Numbered from the stretch's first letter, positions 24,521-36,753 are shown. The stretch is 64,000 nucleotides of DNA from Silurus meridionalis (GCF_014805685.1 NC_060911.1:6853212-6917211); one strand, 5' to 3'. Numbers and translations: made by a program. The notes: generated by a model not told the origin, from the sequence alone.

Positions 24521-24640
24521 GGCCCCACCCCTTTTCCGCTCCCTTCTATTGATTGGCCAATACAGGTGCGAGATGCTGAAACTCGACTAAGCTCAAGATG
24601 GGGATGGGGGTACGCCACTAGGGTGTCTCCTGAACACAAA
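24521..24640 (-). promoter_or_regulatory. Candidate core promoter and 5' UTR of the signal-peptide exon
   Basis: Upstream of the candidate ATG the minus strand carries a purine-rich GC segment, then ATTGGCCAAT at 24552-24561, a palindrome containing CCAAT boxes on both strands (NF-Y type). No TATA box is seen at the expected place. The call depends entirely on the exon being real. Confidence 0.3.
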
Positions 24641-25209
24641 CACAAAAAATAGCTTTGTTAGTAAAAAAGAATATTCAGTGTTTTCCAACATCTCAGTTCG
24701 TAGTGCACTGAACAGTTCATGCTCTATACACACCAGGTTCAGTTTATAAACAGCAGTTTAGTAATTAGCTAATCTGATTCAGGTGTATTACATTGGGGAA
24801 AAACAAGCGTGCAGTGTGGGAGAGCCTCCAAGAGCTGGCGAACGCTGAGCTGTTTCAAAACTGCAACGTCCCTGAACAAAAGGTGTTTTTTCTTACAGTT
24901 ACATTGGAGCCTTTTAAAAGCCGGAGTAGACGCTTTGGATCAATTTAGCGATAAAAATAAATAGAAAAGTGGGGAATACATTTTTTTAAAAAGGAAATCT
25001 TAATTGCACAGACATTAGTGTTTGAAAATAAAATAATCACACGACAATTAATGATTTTTTTTTTTTTGTCCTCAAGCAATCACAATTTTGTCCTTTCAAT
25101 TGCAACTCTGTTGGGAGAAATGAGCATAAAGTAAAATGAATAAAGAAAAAAAAAATACATTTTATAATTACATTTAAATTTGTTTTGTCTATGTATTTAT
25201 TATAAAAAA

Positions 25210-25215
<6 letters not shown>

Positions 25216-25289
<74 letters not shown>
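25216..25289. repeat. (AT)37 microsatellite
   Basis: A perfect AT array. Confidence 0.97.
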
Positions 25290-25293
<4 letters not shown>

Positions 25294-25402
25294 TATTAAT
25301 AATTCCTGCCAACATAGTTAAGGCTCATGGTCCCATGTTTGCAATTTAGTGAATCAGTATAGATTTATTCATTGATAGAGGTTTTGAAGCACTTTTGTAC
25401 AC

Positions 25403-25453
25403 TGCTCCGGATAAGGGCGTCTAGTAAATGCCGCAGATGTAAATGTAAATGCA
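25403..25453 (-). mobile_element. Solo end of a fish interspersed repeat
   Basis: On the minus strand this reads ATTTACATTTACATCTGCGG, then CATTTACTAGACGCCCTTAT and CCGGAGC. It is the start of a very common teleost repeat. The same start, more decayed, occurs at about 27962 on the plus strand. Confidence 0.7.
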
Positions 25454-25762
25454 GTGAGAGATCGTTTTCTTTTTTTTTAAATTTCATTTCAAGTTGTATC
25501 CTGCATATAACTATGTTTGTGATAAATATTGAAAGGATACAATATGCATTTGGTCAGCATGTCGGCTCAGAGTATCTTTTTTGCGTCCTCATACCCTGAA
25601 TCGAAATCTAACAAAAATTGCATGTGTTGTTATTTATAGCCATACACACAGCAACCACTTTCTCAAGGAACAACTGTTGCTCATTCATCCAGTTGTAGGT
25701 CAAGAGCTTCATAAAGCATCAGAATGGGGAACGGTTCTAGAGGGTTTGATTTCCAGAATTGA

Positions 25763-25930
25763 AAGTCAAGTCAAGAAGAAGTCAAAAAGCTTTTGTCATT
25801 TCAACCATATCTAGCTGATGCAGTAATCTGTGAAATGAGTGTTTCTTCAGAACCCTGGTGCTACATAAAATGACAGAGCTACATTACACATCATAGAGCT
25901 ACATAACAGAACACAGAGCTGAAAATGAAG
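25763..25930 (-). mobile_element. L2-like LINE 3' end
   Basis: On the minus strand the segment ends with a GACAAAAGCTTTTTGACTTC string and a TTGACTTGACTT tail of short direct repeats. Upstream lie GTTGAAATGA and, further up, the inverse of GGTGCTACATAAAATGACAG, typical of fish L2-type 3' ends. A short GAGCTACAT unit repeats near 25876 and 25907. Confidence 0.7.
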
Positions 25931-26019
25931 TAAGTTGTCTTAGCCACAAATTACTCCAGTCCTAACATATCACATGATTTTGTCTCAAAAAAAAATAAAA
26001 AATAAAAAAATAAAAACCT

Positions 26020-26265
26020 TGTTTATCAGAGAGGCCAAGAGAATAAAAACTAGAATGAGTTGCCTTCACAATAAAGCTGCAGTAACCCTTTACGACCATG
26101 CTGAGCAGAAAAGCATCTAAAAGGAATCAAATCTTGAAATGGAGGAGCTACAAAGCTACAAATAACATCTGGTTTCACACCTGTCAGTCAAAAAATCTTA
26201 GGCTTCAGTGGATAGATTTACAGAAACAGACCACCTGTAGAATGGAAAAAAATATCACAAAGTCT
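26020..26265 (+). mobile_element. Tc1/mariner-like fragment, family C
   Basis: The string CTGCAGTAACCCTTTACGAC, then CATGCTGAGCAGAAAAGCAT and CACACCTGTCAGTCAAAAAA, follow in order the region coding the linker between DNA-binding and catalytic domains of a common fish Tc1 transposase. The copy at 29205 shares the first part. No inverted ends remain and the frame is broken. Confidence 0.6.
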
Positions 26266-26414
26266 GACTCACTGTTATTACTAAAATAAATAAATGAGAG
26301 AATGAAAATGCATGATCTAATGACGAGGTTCATCTCTGAGCAACGACTTAAGTCTCATCTCACTTGTTCTTGATCAGTTTCTCCAATATGGATATGGGAA
26401 TATCAGTCACACAG

Positions 26415-26790
26415 TGTCAGGCGGAAGAACCTGCCGGAAACCGAAGTGCAATTCACGCTGTTTAATGAAGAAACAAAGGGCAAATGCAGAAAACGGCAAA
26501 CCAGAGCCAAGCTCAATGTTTAGCAAAACCTGGTGAATACTATGACCGGAGAAAGTTCAGAGAACTAAACAGAGTCCCGTAAAATATGAAAACCAAACTA
26601 ACCACGTAGCATATGTCGCTTGGGAATCCAGCAATGTTCATCAGCCTACACTGTAGAACGGATAATGAGCTTGGTGGGGAATGGAGGTTATATAGTCTGG
26701 AGGCTGATGAGTGCCAGGTGTAGATGATTAGTCGGTAGGAGAGCTGCCTTGGAGTGATTAGGTGAAGGTGTGGCTGGTGGATCCCTGACA
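26415..26790. mobile_element. Solo LTR with perfect 5-bp target duplication
   Basis: The unit begins TGTCAGGCGG and ends ATCCCTGACA, so it has the TG...CA ends and a 7-bp inverted TGTCAGG of a retrovirus-like LTR. CACAG stands immediately on both sides (26410-26414 and 26791-26795), an exact 5-bp duplication. The length of 376 bp is normal for a short LTR. A TTATATAG (26686-26693 region) reads CTATATAA on the minus strand, a TATA-like box, suggesting minus polarity; this is inference. Internal retroelement genes are absent, so the element is reduced to a solo LTR. Confidence 0.8.
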
Positions 26791-26795
26791 CACAG

Positions 26796-27955
26796 ACACC
26801 AGGAGGTGTACGAAAGATATCCGATTGGTTTATTGACAGAGAGAATGCATATACCGTATAGACCTCTGTAATGATTATAAGATGATTAAGTTACATATCA
26901 GTGCATGATTGATGAAAAACATTATTGAAGGTCATATTGTTCTTGTACAGTTTTTGCCACATGTGTAATTATCTATCATAAAGATGCGACAGTTGCAGCA
27001 TGCCAATATCACAAAACTAAAAATTTTAATATTCATTTTGGTTTATTTCAATGAAGACTGCCAATATTTTACGGATTTTCACACCGATCGCTTTCTACAG
27101 GCAGTACACTGTAGTCTAGCTCGCCATGATGACGGTTTTCCATATGAAATCGCACCACCCTGCTTTTGTGTTGATGAGATTCCACATAAACATTTCGAAA
27201 CATCTTTTTCTGTCCCCGAAAGAATCTTTTGTGCGAACCCCGCGTGTTGTGAAAGACTATAATTTCTGCACAAAAAAAAAATAAAAAAAATGCAACACCC
27301 CGTGAATTTAATCACGTTCGACAAATGATCAGAATATTGTTTGGCGGGAAAGTGTTGATTAGGACTCGTAGCGTTCGATGCGTGACAAACATCTCATTAC
27401 ATCATTACAGAAACCTGGTTTGGTTGCGGCAAATGCGCGGCTCGCCTGTGGAAGAACAGCGACGTGAAAAAAGTGTTTGCTTCACGCTTATTGTAACGTA
27501 GACTTGCCATTGTTTCCGTTGCGTGTATTAGTGGTGAAAGAAAATGTGACGTTAGGGGAAAGGGGGGTGGGGGAAAGTGTGGGTGTTGGTGAGGTTGCTT
27601 TCCTTCCAACTTCCTTCCTCTCTCACAAAAATCCATTATTTTTTATCCAACACATGAAATCCCATCATGAACTTTTTAAAAACCAGTAAAAAGGAAAACC
27701 CCACCATGAAAATGCTTTTATATGGAATGAATTTGTGGTGCTCATTTAATCATTCGTATAAATATAAATAAAATGTGTTCATTAATTTTTAATGAATGAA
27801 TTAATAAACAGTTTAAGTTTAATGGATTAGGGACTACAATCACTATAAACTGTTTAACACTTGAGTCTCCATTAGCAAGCCTTAACAATGAACTGTAATG
27901 TATGGACTTTTGGTTTCATCCAAATGAGGACGCGTGTCCTTTTGAGTCTGGTTTA
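26796..27955. other. Unique sequence, no gene seen
   Basis: Frames at 26984-27262 (plus) and 27079-27324 (minus) overlap and have no domain. A G-rich tract lies at 27555-27583. Confidence 0.45.
27555..27583 (+). other. G-quadruplex-type motif
   Basis: Four runs of at least three G (4, 6, 5 and 3) are separated by AAA, T and AAAGTGT. Only the sequence pattern is seen. Confidence 0.65.
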
Positions 27956-27961
27956 TTTCAT

Positions 27962-28255
27962 ATTTACATTTGTGGCATTTAGCCGACGTCCTTGTCCAAA
28001 AGTGCTTTGAGTCTCTAGCAATGAATAAATCTACACTGGTACGCAAGATTAATAGACAAACTTAATATAAATATAACTTGAATTCCACAAAGCAAACTTG
28101 GAAAGTGCTAATTTAAGTGATTCAGGAAGATGTAGGTCTTCAACAGTCGCTTGAAGATAGACAGGGACTCCGCTGTACGGAGATCTAGGGGAAGTTCATT
28201 TCACCACCTCGGTGACAGAACAGAGAAGAACCTTGAAGTATATTTATCTCTCAGG
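27962..28255 (+). mobile_element. Teleost interspersed repeat, decayed
   Basis: It starts ATTTGTGGCATTTAGCCGAC and continues in the order of a common fish repeat to a TTCATTTCACCACCTCGGTG string and CAGAACAGAGAAGAACCTTG. The solo end at 25403 is the same family. It abuts the L2-like tail at 28262. Confidence 0.65.
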
Positions 28256-28261
28256 AACCCT

Positions 28262-28384
28262 ACTGGTTCCTCAGAGGAGTTTTTCCTTACCACTGTTACT
28301 ATTTTGTAATCTATTTATTTCTGTGAAGCTGCTTTGGGACAATGTCCATTGTTAAACACACTATACAAATACAATTGAATTCAT
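28262..28384 (+). mobile_element. L2-like LINE/SINE 3' tail
   Basis: ACTGGTTCCTCAGAGGAGTT and GAAGCTGCTTTGGGACAATG are followed by CACTATACAAATACAATTGA, the conserved tail also seen at 11180-11251. Confidence 0.8.
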
Positions 28385-29204
28385 TTGTTGCTGTATTTCC
28401 AGTGTCAACTCCATCGTCAACCCTGACGATGTCACGGGGAGACCTAAAAGAACCCAGACGTAAATTGAGACATCGGTGCAATCGCTGGAATATCCCAGAA
28501 TGCTATACAGCACAAAGGCTCGGCTTGACTCGGCAGATGAGACGCCCGACCGACTAAAGTACTAAAACTACATGGGTTGGTTCAGGCTGGCATGAAGCGA
28601 CGGCTAAATCCCACCGGTAGTGCTAACGGCACTGTGAGTAATGTAGCAAAGTGAAAACAGACCAACACGTCGATGAAGGTCATCTCTGGGTGGCTTGTTC
28701 GGATCAAAATAAATAAGAGAGTAAATAAAACAAACATATTCCTTTCATCAACACAGTGTACACTACAGCGGCAGATCAAAACGAAGCCGGTTGCGAGTAT
28801 CGCTCTGTTAGGGCTGTTGGGAGGGCCAGGAGGATCAGAGAGAACAGAGTCCCTCTTGGGAGATCCGGAGCGGCGAGTGCCACTGCTGAATCCCTGACGT
28901 CAGCATGTGTGTATGTGTGTGTGAGTGTGTGTGCAACTTTGTTAGGCTTTTTTTTTGTTGTTGCTCGGTTCTGATTCCCGGGCGTCAGCAAATGCACTGT
29001 TCTTTTTTTTTTAACTCCTTTTTTTTGCAGTATACGCCAGAACTGTCACAGGGTTGTCGGGCAGCACGGGGAAGAAACTAAAGGCCGACTCAGAATAAAC
29101 TCTGCGTGGAAAAAAGTATAATAATGAGTAAAATCCAGAAAAATAAAGGGTACCAGAAAGTGGTGAAGAAAAAAAAAATAGATCAATGATTGAAAAAGAC
29201 TTCT
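28385..29204. other. Unique sequence, partly GC-rich, no gene seen
   Basis: Frames of 65-74 codons lie on both strands at 28342-28997, overlap each other and lack domains. A CRE-like TGACGTCA stands near 28897. Confidence 0.4.
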
Positions 29205-29345
29205 TGATGAGAGAGGCCCTGTAAAGAAACATCTAGAATGGGTTGAATTGACAGGAAAGCTACAGTAACTCAAACAGCCACTCTTTACAACCATGCTGAA
29301 TAGAAAAGCATCTCAGAATGCATCAAACCTTGAGGTGGATAAGAT
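29205..29345 (+). mobile_element. Tc1/mariner-like fragment, family C
   Basis: GCTACAGTAACTCAAACAGC, a CTCTTTACAACCATGCTGAA string and AAAAGCATCTCAGAATGCAT run in the same order as the fragment at 26020-26265 and closer to the usual family sequence. No terminal repeats are seen. Confidence 0.65.
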
Positions 29346-30214
29346 ATAAAAGAAGGAGAGGACATCTTATATATATTAAATATATTATTATATAGAATTA
29401 TATTTCTTAATATATTTATTGTTAATTGCATACAAATCTTTTAACACGGTTTTTTATTTTTTTTTACATGAGCTCAAGTTCACATTTTTAATTATATCTT
29501 TACCAAGAAGAAGAAAAACAATAAAAAAAAAAAAATTGAAAATGATAACTATAATAATGAGGAAAATAAACTGCAATAATATACTACATAAATATATTAG
29601 AATGATTTAATAATCTCTTTTCTGTGGATTTATTTACGTAAAAAAATTTTTTTAGATATTGTATTCAATTGCAAATGTTATACGTGCATGAAAAATGGCA
29701 TAAATGGCGGACGATCAAATGGCTGTAACGATTCCTCGAGTAACTCGGGTGCGCAATTAAACGCTTGACGTGGTGCTTAGAGGTGCAGTGCTTTGTGGGA
29801 AACGTAGTCCCTGTCCATAATCCTCACAATTATTTTTATACCATAAATATCACACACGCTGCAAGTGAACATTTTTAATGTAATTTGACCACTTCTCCTA
29901 ATCTCACATGCCTGAAGCATGCAAAAGCTCCTGCAGAAGCACGCGAAGCGATCGAAATGAGCCAGGTATCAGAACAAAATCTCATTAAGCCCTAATGAGC
30001 TCTGGATGCGTTTTCATTTGACATGTGAATACAGGGGGAAAAAAAATCGAATCATATCAATACAGGACCAGAATGTTTTTTTTTTTATGTTGTTGGTTTT
30101 TATTAAAGGATTTCACCTTGAAGGAAGTCTAGAGAGACAAAGACGAAGCACATAAGACAAGGCAGCATCACTGGCGTTCATTAACACGCTCACAGACAGA
30201 CAGACATGCCAACA

Positions 30215-30218
<4 letters not shown>
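29346..30218. other. Unique AT-rich sequence, no gene seen
   Basis: No exon or RNA gene. The stretch at 29930-30020 (including CTCATTAAGCCCTAATGAGC, near 29980, a partial palindrome) has a conserved-element look but no proof. Confidence 0.4.

Positions 30219-30264
<46 letters not shown>
30219..30264. repeat. (CA)23 microsatellite
   Basis: A perfect CA array. Confidence 0.97.
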
Positions 30265-30265
<1 letters not shown>

Positions 30266-30696
30266 CCCTAGAGAGAGACATGGGATTGGTGTATTTGATA
30301 AGTTTGCCCAGAGTTGGCAGTAAATGTCGTTTTGCAGCAGACAGCTTCATTACCCACTCACACGTTGGTGCAAACTTTCTAATCAGTGTTTGCTGGCACT
30401 GATTACGCACTGAGAGCGACGCCCACTCCCTGTGTTTCAATTAATTGCACTTTTTAAGCTTGATCTGCTTCAACTAGAGGAGCAGCTTAGAGCAGCACCG
30501 AGGCATTTAGTGGGAAAAGAAGGACAGATAAGGGTGATTAGTGAAACCATGCTGCGAAATATAAAAAAAAGAAAGGAAACAAATGACATGAAGGGCAGAG
30601 TAAGAGAAGGGAGGTTAAAGCGAGCAAAAAAATCTAACTTATAGCTTAATTTATCAAAGAAATTAGTCAAATTTACTGACACAACAACTGCTCTTG

Positions 30697-30759
30697 TAAT
30701 AAGATAAGATAAGATATACCTTTATTCGTACACAGTGAGGAAAATTCTTTGTTACAGCA

Positions 30760-30817
<58 letters not shown>

Positions 30818-30955
30818 AATATACACATACTATAATATACAGTATATACACAGTACAATGTATAAATACAATAAGAGAAGAAAAAAGTACGCATTGCAGG
30901 TAGTATTTCAGTGCACAAATAACACAAATAATGCACAAATAACAAAGACGAATGA
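30697..30955 (-). mobile_element. LINE 3' end with (TTATC)n tail, interrupted by (AT)n
   Basis: On the minus strand the element runs to CTGTGTACGAATAAAGGTAT and then TATCTTATCTTATC, a short-direct-repeat tail typical of CR1/L2-type LINEs. The upstream 3' UTR-like part includes a 53-bp (AT)n array at 30762-30814 and repeated TGCACAAATAAC units at about 30912-30945. Confidence 0.65.
30762..30814. repeat. (AT)26 microsatellite
   Basis: A perfect AT array inside the LINE 3' end. Confidence 0.97.
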
Positions 30956-33140
30956 AAGATCATGTAGTGTGATACCTGTTATGTAATTTAAATTTTTCCT
31001 GTAAAACTGTAAATTTGTGCCTTCTCTTAAAATGTTCTTATATCTCATATATCAGAATATTCAGCAAAGTCCAAAATGTTAAATACGATAATGCGATTTT
31101 ATGTAATTTTATGAGATAATGTGGCAGAATTCTGAGATGTCCGAATTAATAGATACGTCAACACAAATAATAAATCACACAATAATTATTTTACAATTTT
31201 AAGAAAATGTTTAAATGTTTCTTAATGATTTTTGCTTGTTTAGAATTTTGAGACAGGTCAACAATAAGGGCAATTCTGATATACTATATAAAAATGGGAT
31301 AAGTAAAAAATCCAAAGTTTAATAATTATATTGAAAATTGATATATATATATACAAATTTAGAACAACCCAAAAATCATTTGATTAAATACAAATTTTGA
31401 GATAATACCTCAGTTACGATTTATGAGAAATTTAAGATAATAGGTGAAATGTTTGAGACAAGAAGTCCAAACATTTGAGATAATGAGTCACAAAATTAGA
31501 AATTATAACATTAGATATTAGACTTTTTTTTAAACATTAAAACGTAATTAAAAAAAAAAAACTGAGTTGAGTCTTTTTGACATTTTGTGATGTTTATTCA
31601 CAAGTACGAGATAATAAGTTCGAAGCTTTGAGAGATTGACTGAGACAAAAATGCAAAAAAACTGCTACAGCTCAGAACTTTAAGATATTCTGAGAATTTG
31701 AAAATAATTTTGAGACACAGGATTTCAAAATCACAAGATAATACTTACAAAAATAGTAAGATAATAAATCAGATTTTGGCATACAAAAGTATGTGATGCT
31801 CTTTTGTACTTCTTTTCTACCTTTTGTAGTAAATGGCTTTGTAAATGTTCAGTGGTGTTATTTGTTTCTGAAGCAAGGTCACAATAAAATACCCAGTCAT
31901 TTTAGTTCAGATGTATTCAGAGACACATTCTCACTCAATGAGAAATTTGGAACACTCTGGTGATTTGCTAAAACCCGGTTTAGACTGTGCATCAGCCATG
32001 ACTTTTAGGGTTTGCAGCATTTATTGCGACCAAAGAAAGTCCTGGAAGCATCAGAAATGTTCCATTTGGCACAACACGCATCTAAAAGCCTCCAACGTGA
32101 AGATGGCAGATTTTATTTTTTCATAACAGCGAAATAATGCAAATTTGAATCAAGTGAAATGGAAATACTGCCGAAATAATACAACAGAGCAAATTTCCTA
32201 AGTTGTCGGAGGTCACGTTAAATCCGAAGTGTGTCAGAAAGCGTAATCAGACGTCACGTAGCGTGAACAGTGATGCGACCCTGCTGTCGCCTATTTTGCG
32301 TGGAAAGCAATTTGCGATAGTACCATCTGTTAAACCCGATCTGTGACTTTTCCATCAGCAGCGTGATGCTGTTACTCACTAACCGTGTTCATGTGCTTGA
32401 CGCAGGCTACACCGATTTAAGTCGAAAATTCTGTCAGTGAGAAAATGTTTTTGAAAAACACATTTCTCTGAGCTGCGTTTTACGTAGCTTCAGCAGAAAA
32501 CATTGCAGGTGTGATTAGAATGAGTGAACGGTGGCTTGTTGTCACCTTTTTTTTTTTTTATTCGAGCTTGAGGCGACTGGTCATGTAATTATCCTTTAAC
32601 TTATTCAATTCGAGTCCCTGAGTATGAGCACCTACCCACAGCCTTAGTCTCTATAATGAGTCACACTTCACTAAGAACTATTGCATCTAATATACGAAGA
32701 CCATCTCTTAGCAACTAGCGGTGCAGTCATGTGACTCTCTCTTGTATCATTGCATTGACTGTGCCATGCTGTTTTCCTCAACGCTGCATCCTTCATCATT
32801 AAAATGCCTCATACATATTGTAAATTTTGCAGCTATACTATAACATGATTATCAATGGTTAAGATGAGGGCCAACATTGGACCAAGGCACGTATTCATAG
32901 CTTTTCCCAAATCATGTGTAAATAATTGACAAAGTTTTTTTTTTTTTTTATCTTTTTGTAATTTGACTTTGATACACTTCTTGGTAAATTGTATTATCCT
33001 TGATGCATTCCATTTATTTCTTCTCAATTGCTTTGAAATTCTTGAAATTATCAGATTCTTCATAGCCTGTCCCACTTACACGTGTATATCAGGTCATAGC
33101 TTACATGATTCAGTCATTTCACAATTCAAACACAGCAGTG
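30956..33140. other. Unique AT-rich sequence, no gene seen
   Basis: A long AT-rich stretch to about 31800 with repeated GAGATAAT-like words, then mixed sequence. I recognise no repeat family or exon. Confidence 0.45.
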
Positions 33141-33144
33141 ACTC

Positions 33145-33235
33145 AGCAGAATTGCTGCTAACACTGCTAGCAGCAATTTTGCTGCTAGCAGTGTTAGCAG
33201 CAGAATTGCTGCTAGCAGTGTTTGCAGCAATTCTG
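33145..33235. repeat. Overlapping palindromes built on GCTGCTAGCAG units
   Basis: A perfect 24-bp stem (33153-33176 with 33179-33202) has only a TT loop. Next to it is a 12-bp stem (33201-33212 with 33224-33235) with an 11-base loop. CAGAATTGCTGCTA occurs twice, 54 bp apart (33147 and 33201). The unit reads as a tandem and inverted array of CAGCAGAATTGCTGCT-like words. It can fold as a cruciform, or as a hairpin if transcribed from either strand. Confidence 0.92.
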
Positions 33236-33240
33236 TTAAA

Positions 33241-33884
<644 letters not shown>

Positions 33885-34247
33885 TTTGTTACTTAATTGG
33901 CATTACCACATGAGTTTGCTCATTACCTTTGCTTATGGTTTTTTTCTCATTTTAGCTTTTATAAAATTATCACATTAAATCCATTGTTCAGGAAAATGAT
34001 GTCACGTCCTGTTTCACATATCCGCATGAGTGGTTTCCAATAAAACAGGAAAGTTAGTGGTACGAGAAATGCTCTGTCCGTCACCACAGGAAAACAGAGT
34101 TTAAGGTAATTATCCGCATTCAGACAAGTCCCCGTTTTTATGCGATGGAAATGGATCAGATGATCACAGCACAGGAAACAGATGTGCTCTCACCTGGAAT
34201 GGTCTCAGTGGTATTTTCAATTGCTAATGTAGCCGTTTTGGTATTGT

Positions 34248-34460
34248 ATGGCATGTCGTATAGGCAGAGGGATACATTATGATCCTTTTGACGAGCCCTA
34301 TATAGGCATCTACCCTGCAGACATTTTAGATTTTACACACGACCTTGACGATGCCCTTGGAATTTGTAATCTGATTGTGCAGTGTGCGCCTGAGGGGGAA
34401 ACTGGGTTACAACCTCTGCTGTGTCGTATTAAGCTGCTATCTGTTGATCAGTATATACGT
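34248..34460 (+). other. Orphan open frame of mixed composition
   Basis: A 107-codon frame runs to 34571. Its last part is microsatellite, but the first 70 residues (from MACRIGRGIHYDPFDEPYIG to about LLSVDQY) are of ordinary mixed composition with several acidic residues. I recognise no family. No splice acceptor, promoter or homologue is evident, so a chance frame or an unknown exon are both possible. Confidence 0.15.
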
Positions 34461-34532
34461 GCGTGTGTGCGCATGTGTGTGCGTGCTCGCGTGTATGTAT
34501 GTATGTACGATGCAGATAACAGCAAGCAATCA

Positions 34533-34533
<1 letters not shown>

Positions 34534-34565
<32 letters not shown>
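34534..34565. repeat. (AC)16 microsatellite
   Basis: A perfect AC array. Confidence 0.96.
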
Positions 34566-34569
<4 letters not shown>

Positions 34570-34837
34570 AGCATTTACAACTATATGCCTTTCCTGTAAT
34601 ATGATCATGTTTATCTGATGAAGCCCGAATTCACTGATACAAACTGACTGAATAAATAAAATCTTTTTTTTCCTTTTGTTCCCCTGTCTTTTTCTATCCT
34701 CATCATATCAGTCTTTTTTTCCTCCTTATACATTAAGAGTCCCTCACCAAACATGTTTTGCATTCAAGCATCCATCAGTGAACAGTGGACAACCTCAACA
34801 ATGATGGAACTATAATGAATGAACTTTCATGTGTCAC

Positions 34838-35041
34838 CCAGAAGAAGGGTTCCCTTTTGAGACTGGTTCCTCTCAAGGTTTCCTCCACATACCATCTCAG
34901 GGACCAAACACACCTACACTGACTAATGGTTAAGTTTTCAACTCATGGCTAAGAAATAACTCCATATAAATGAACAAAAATGAAAATGAAATGAGTCCCT
35001 GATACTGTGGAGTTTGAAAGGGTGGAATTGAATTGAATAAT
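34838..35041 (+). mobile_element. L2-like/SINE 3' region, partial
   Basis: GGGTTCCCTTTTGAGACTGG, TTCCTCTCAAGGTTTCCTCC and, about 80 bp on, GAATTGAATTGAATAATT match the order of the repeat whose tail is at 28262-28384. The middle has decayed. Confidence 0.65.
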
Positions 35042-35189
35042 TGTATTTCCATCTACTTAAATATTCGTAGTTTACTTGGATTTTCATAAAATTGCACTCT
35101 TAATTGCATTTCTAAGATAAAAACCTTACTTCCTACTCCTTTTATTGTTTTTCAGGCTTTTGAATTGCAAACACAGACATGCACACAAA

Positions 35190-35410
35190 TACAGATGATG
35201 CCTAGGGTGCAGTCAATGCTCCAATTCATCCCAAAGATAGCCAATAGGGTTGAACCACATAATAATGGAGTTGGCTTTGTGCACAGAAGGATTGTCATGC
35301 TGTAACGTAACATGTTTGGGTCTTCTAGTTCAAGTAAAGGAGAAATTCAATGCCAACTGTGTGATAACAGTTTGTGGAAATACCATTTCTATATACTGCA
35401 CATAAAAACA
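35190..35410 (-). mobile_element. Tc1/mariner-like remnant, family B, partial
   Basis: GGGTGCAGTCAATGCTCCAA, then TTCATCCCAAAGATAGCCAA, and a TTGTGCACAGAAGGATTGTC string follow the minus-strand order of family B. The ends are lost. It lies directly beside the family A copy at 35428. Confidence 0.65.
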
Positions 35411-35427
35411 TTATATAGCTATAAATA

Positions 35428-35950
35428 CACCGATCAGGCATAAGATGATGACATTATAACATTATGAGTCGTGACGTGAATAACACTGATTATCCCTTCA
35501 TCCTGGCACTAGTTAATGGGTGGATATATTAAGCAGTAGGTGAACATTTTGTCCTCAAAGTTGATGTGTCAGTAGCAGGAAAAATTGTGCAAGCATAAGA
35601 TCTGAGTGAGATTGACAAGGACCAAATTGTGACGGCTAGACGACTGGGTCAGAGCATCTCTAAAACTGCAGCACTTGTGGGATGTTCCTGGTCTGCAGTG
35701 CTCAGTATCTATCAAAAGTGCTCCAAGAATGGAACAATGATGAACCAGGAACAGGGTCATGGACGGCCGAGGCTCACTGATGCATGTGGGGAGCGAAGGC
35801 TGGACAGTGTGGTCTGATCAAACAGACAAGCTCCTGTAGCTCAAACTGCTGAAGAACTTAATGCTGTTGACAGGTCAGGATTGTTTTGACAGCAAAAGGG
35901 GGACCAACACAATATTAGGCAGGTGGTAATAATGTAATGCCTGGTTGGTG
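35428..35950 (+). mobile_element. Internally deleted Tc1/mariner element, family A
   Basis: The left end CACCGATCAGGCATAA and right end GCCTGGTTGGTG are inverted and flanked by TA (35426-35427 and 35951-35952). Inside is the transposase start region: [20 protein letters not shown], then VLSIYQK, the helix-turn-helix part that binds the inverted ends. After [10 protein letters not shown] there is a stop, and the sequence jumps to the last codons (AAAAGGGGGACCAACACAAT), so the catalytic domain is gone. The copy at 44631 has the same deletion. Confidence 0.88.
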
Positions 35951-35952
35951 TA

Positions 35953-36252
35953 TCTATCCGTCTACCAATAATTCACAGGACTGCAGCATTGGGCCATGCT
36001 TTGCTAATCTGTAATCTGTACTAAAGTACTTTGTAGTAAACAAAGACTCGTGTCTACTTTTTGCTTAAACTTCCTCTTATTTAAAAAAGCAGGTTGGGCC
36101 AAGTTAAGCTAAATTGCGGTGCCTGATTTTTCTTCTAGATATCTATTCTAGTAGCTAACATAAACTGACTATTCTAGCTAATATTTATTTATTTATTATT
36201 TGTATATGATTTTATTTATATGATATTAGGAATAAGTTTATTAAAAGATAAT

Positions 36253-36254
<2 letters not shown>
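35953..36254. other. Unique sequence, no feature seen
   Basis: AT-rich DNA without recognisable exon or repeat family. Confidence 0.5.
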
Positions 36255-36329
<75 letters not shown>

Positions 36330-36333
36330 TTTT
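36255..36333. repeat. (AT)33 microsatellite with T tract
   Basis: About 66 bp of AT followed by 14 T. Confidence 0.97.
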
Positions 36334-36753
36334 CCCCATTCATCTCATCCTCTGTAAAAATGTTCCCACTCCCATGACCTTTCTATGCCCCCCAGCACAC
36401 ACACATCCTTTTCCTCACAGCCATGCCCAAAAAAACATCCCAGTAGGTGAACTGGCTACACCGACCTGAATTCTGAATGAATGTGTATGGGACAGTCTTG
36501 TGTGTGTGCATCTTTCTTTCCATAAACTCTTGTATTTAAAGTTTTTGACACATGCAGATGTAATTCTGTCCTGTTTATGCATTTGCATTGTCAGCAATCA
36601 TACAGCCTTGCTATCTGTCTAAGCCTTTTGATCTCATCCCTTTGCTTCACCTTTCTCAAGTCTGTCTACAACTTTAGAGGTGATTAACAGACAAGGATAA
36701 GGTGATCATAACAATCTGTCACTCCAGAGTCCTTGACTTGTATTACACAGCGC

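Noticed and set aside
24427..24645. 72-codon minus-strand frame overlapping the candidate exon
   Set aside because: It is in a different frame from the signal-peptide reading, runs through the splice donor and has no domain.
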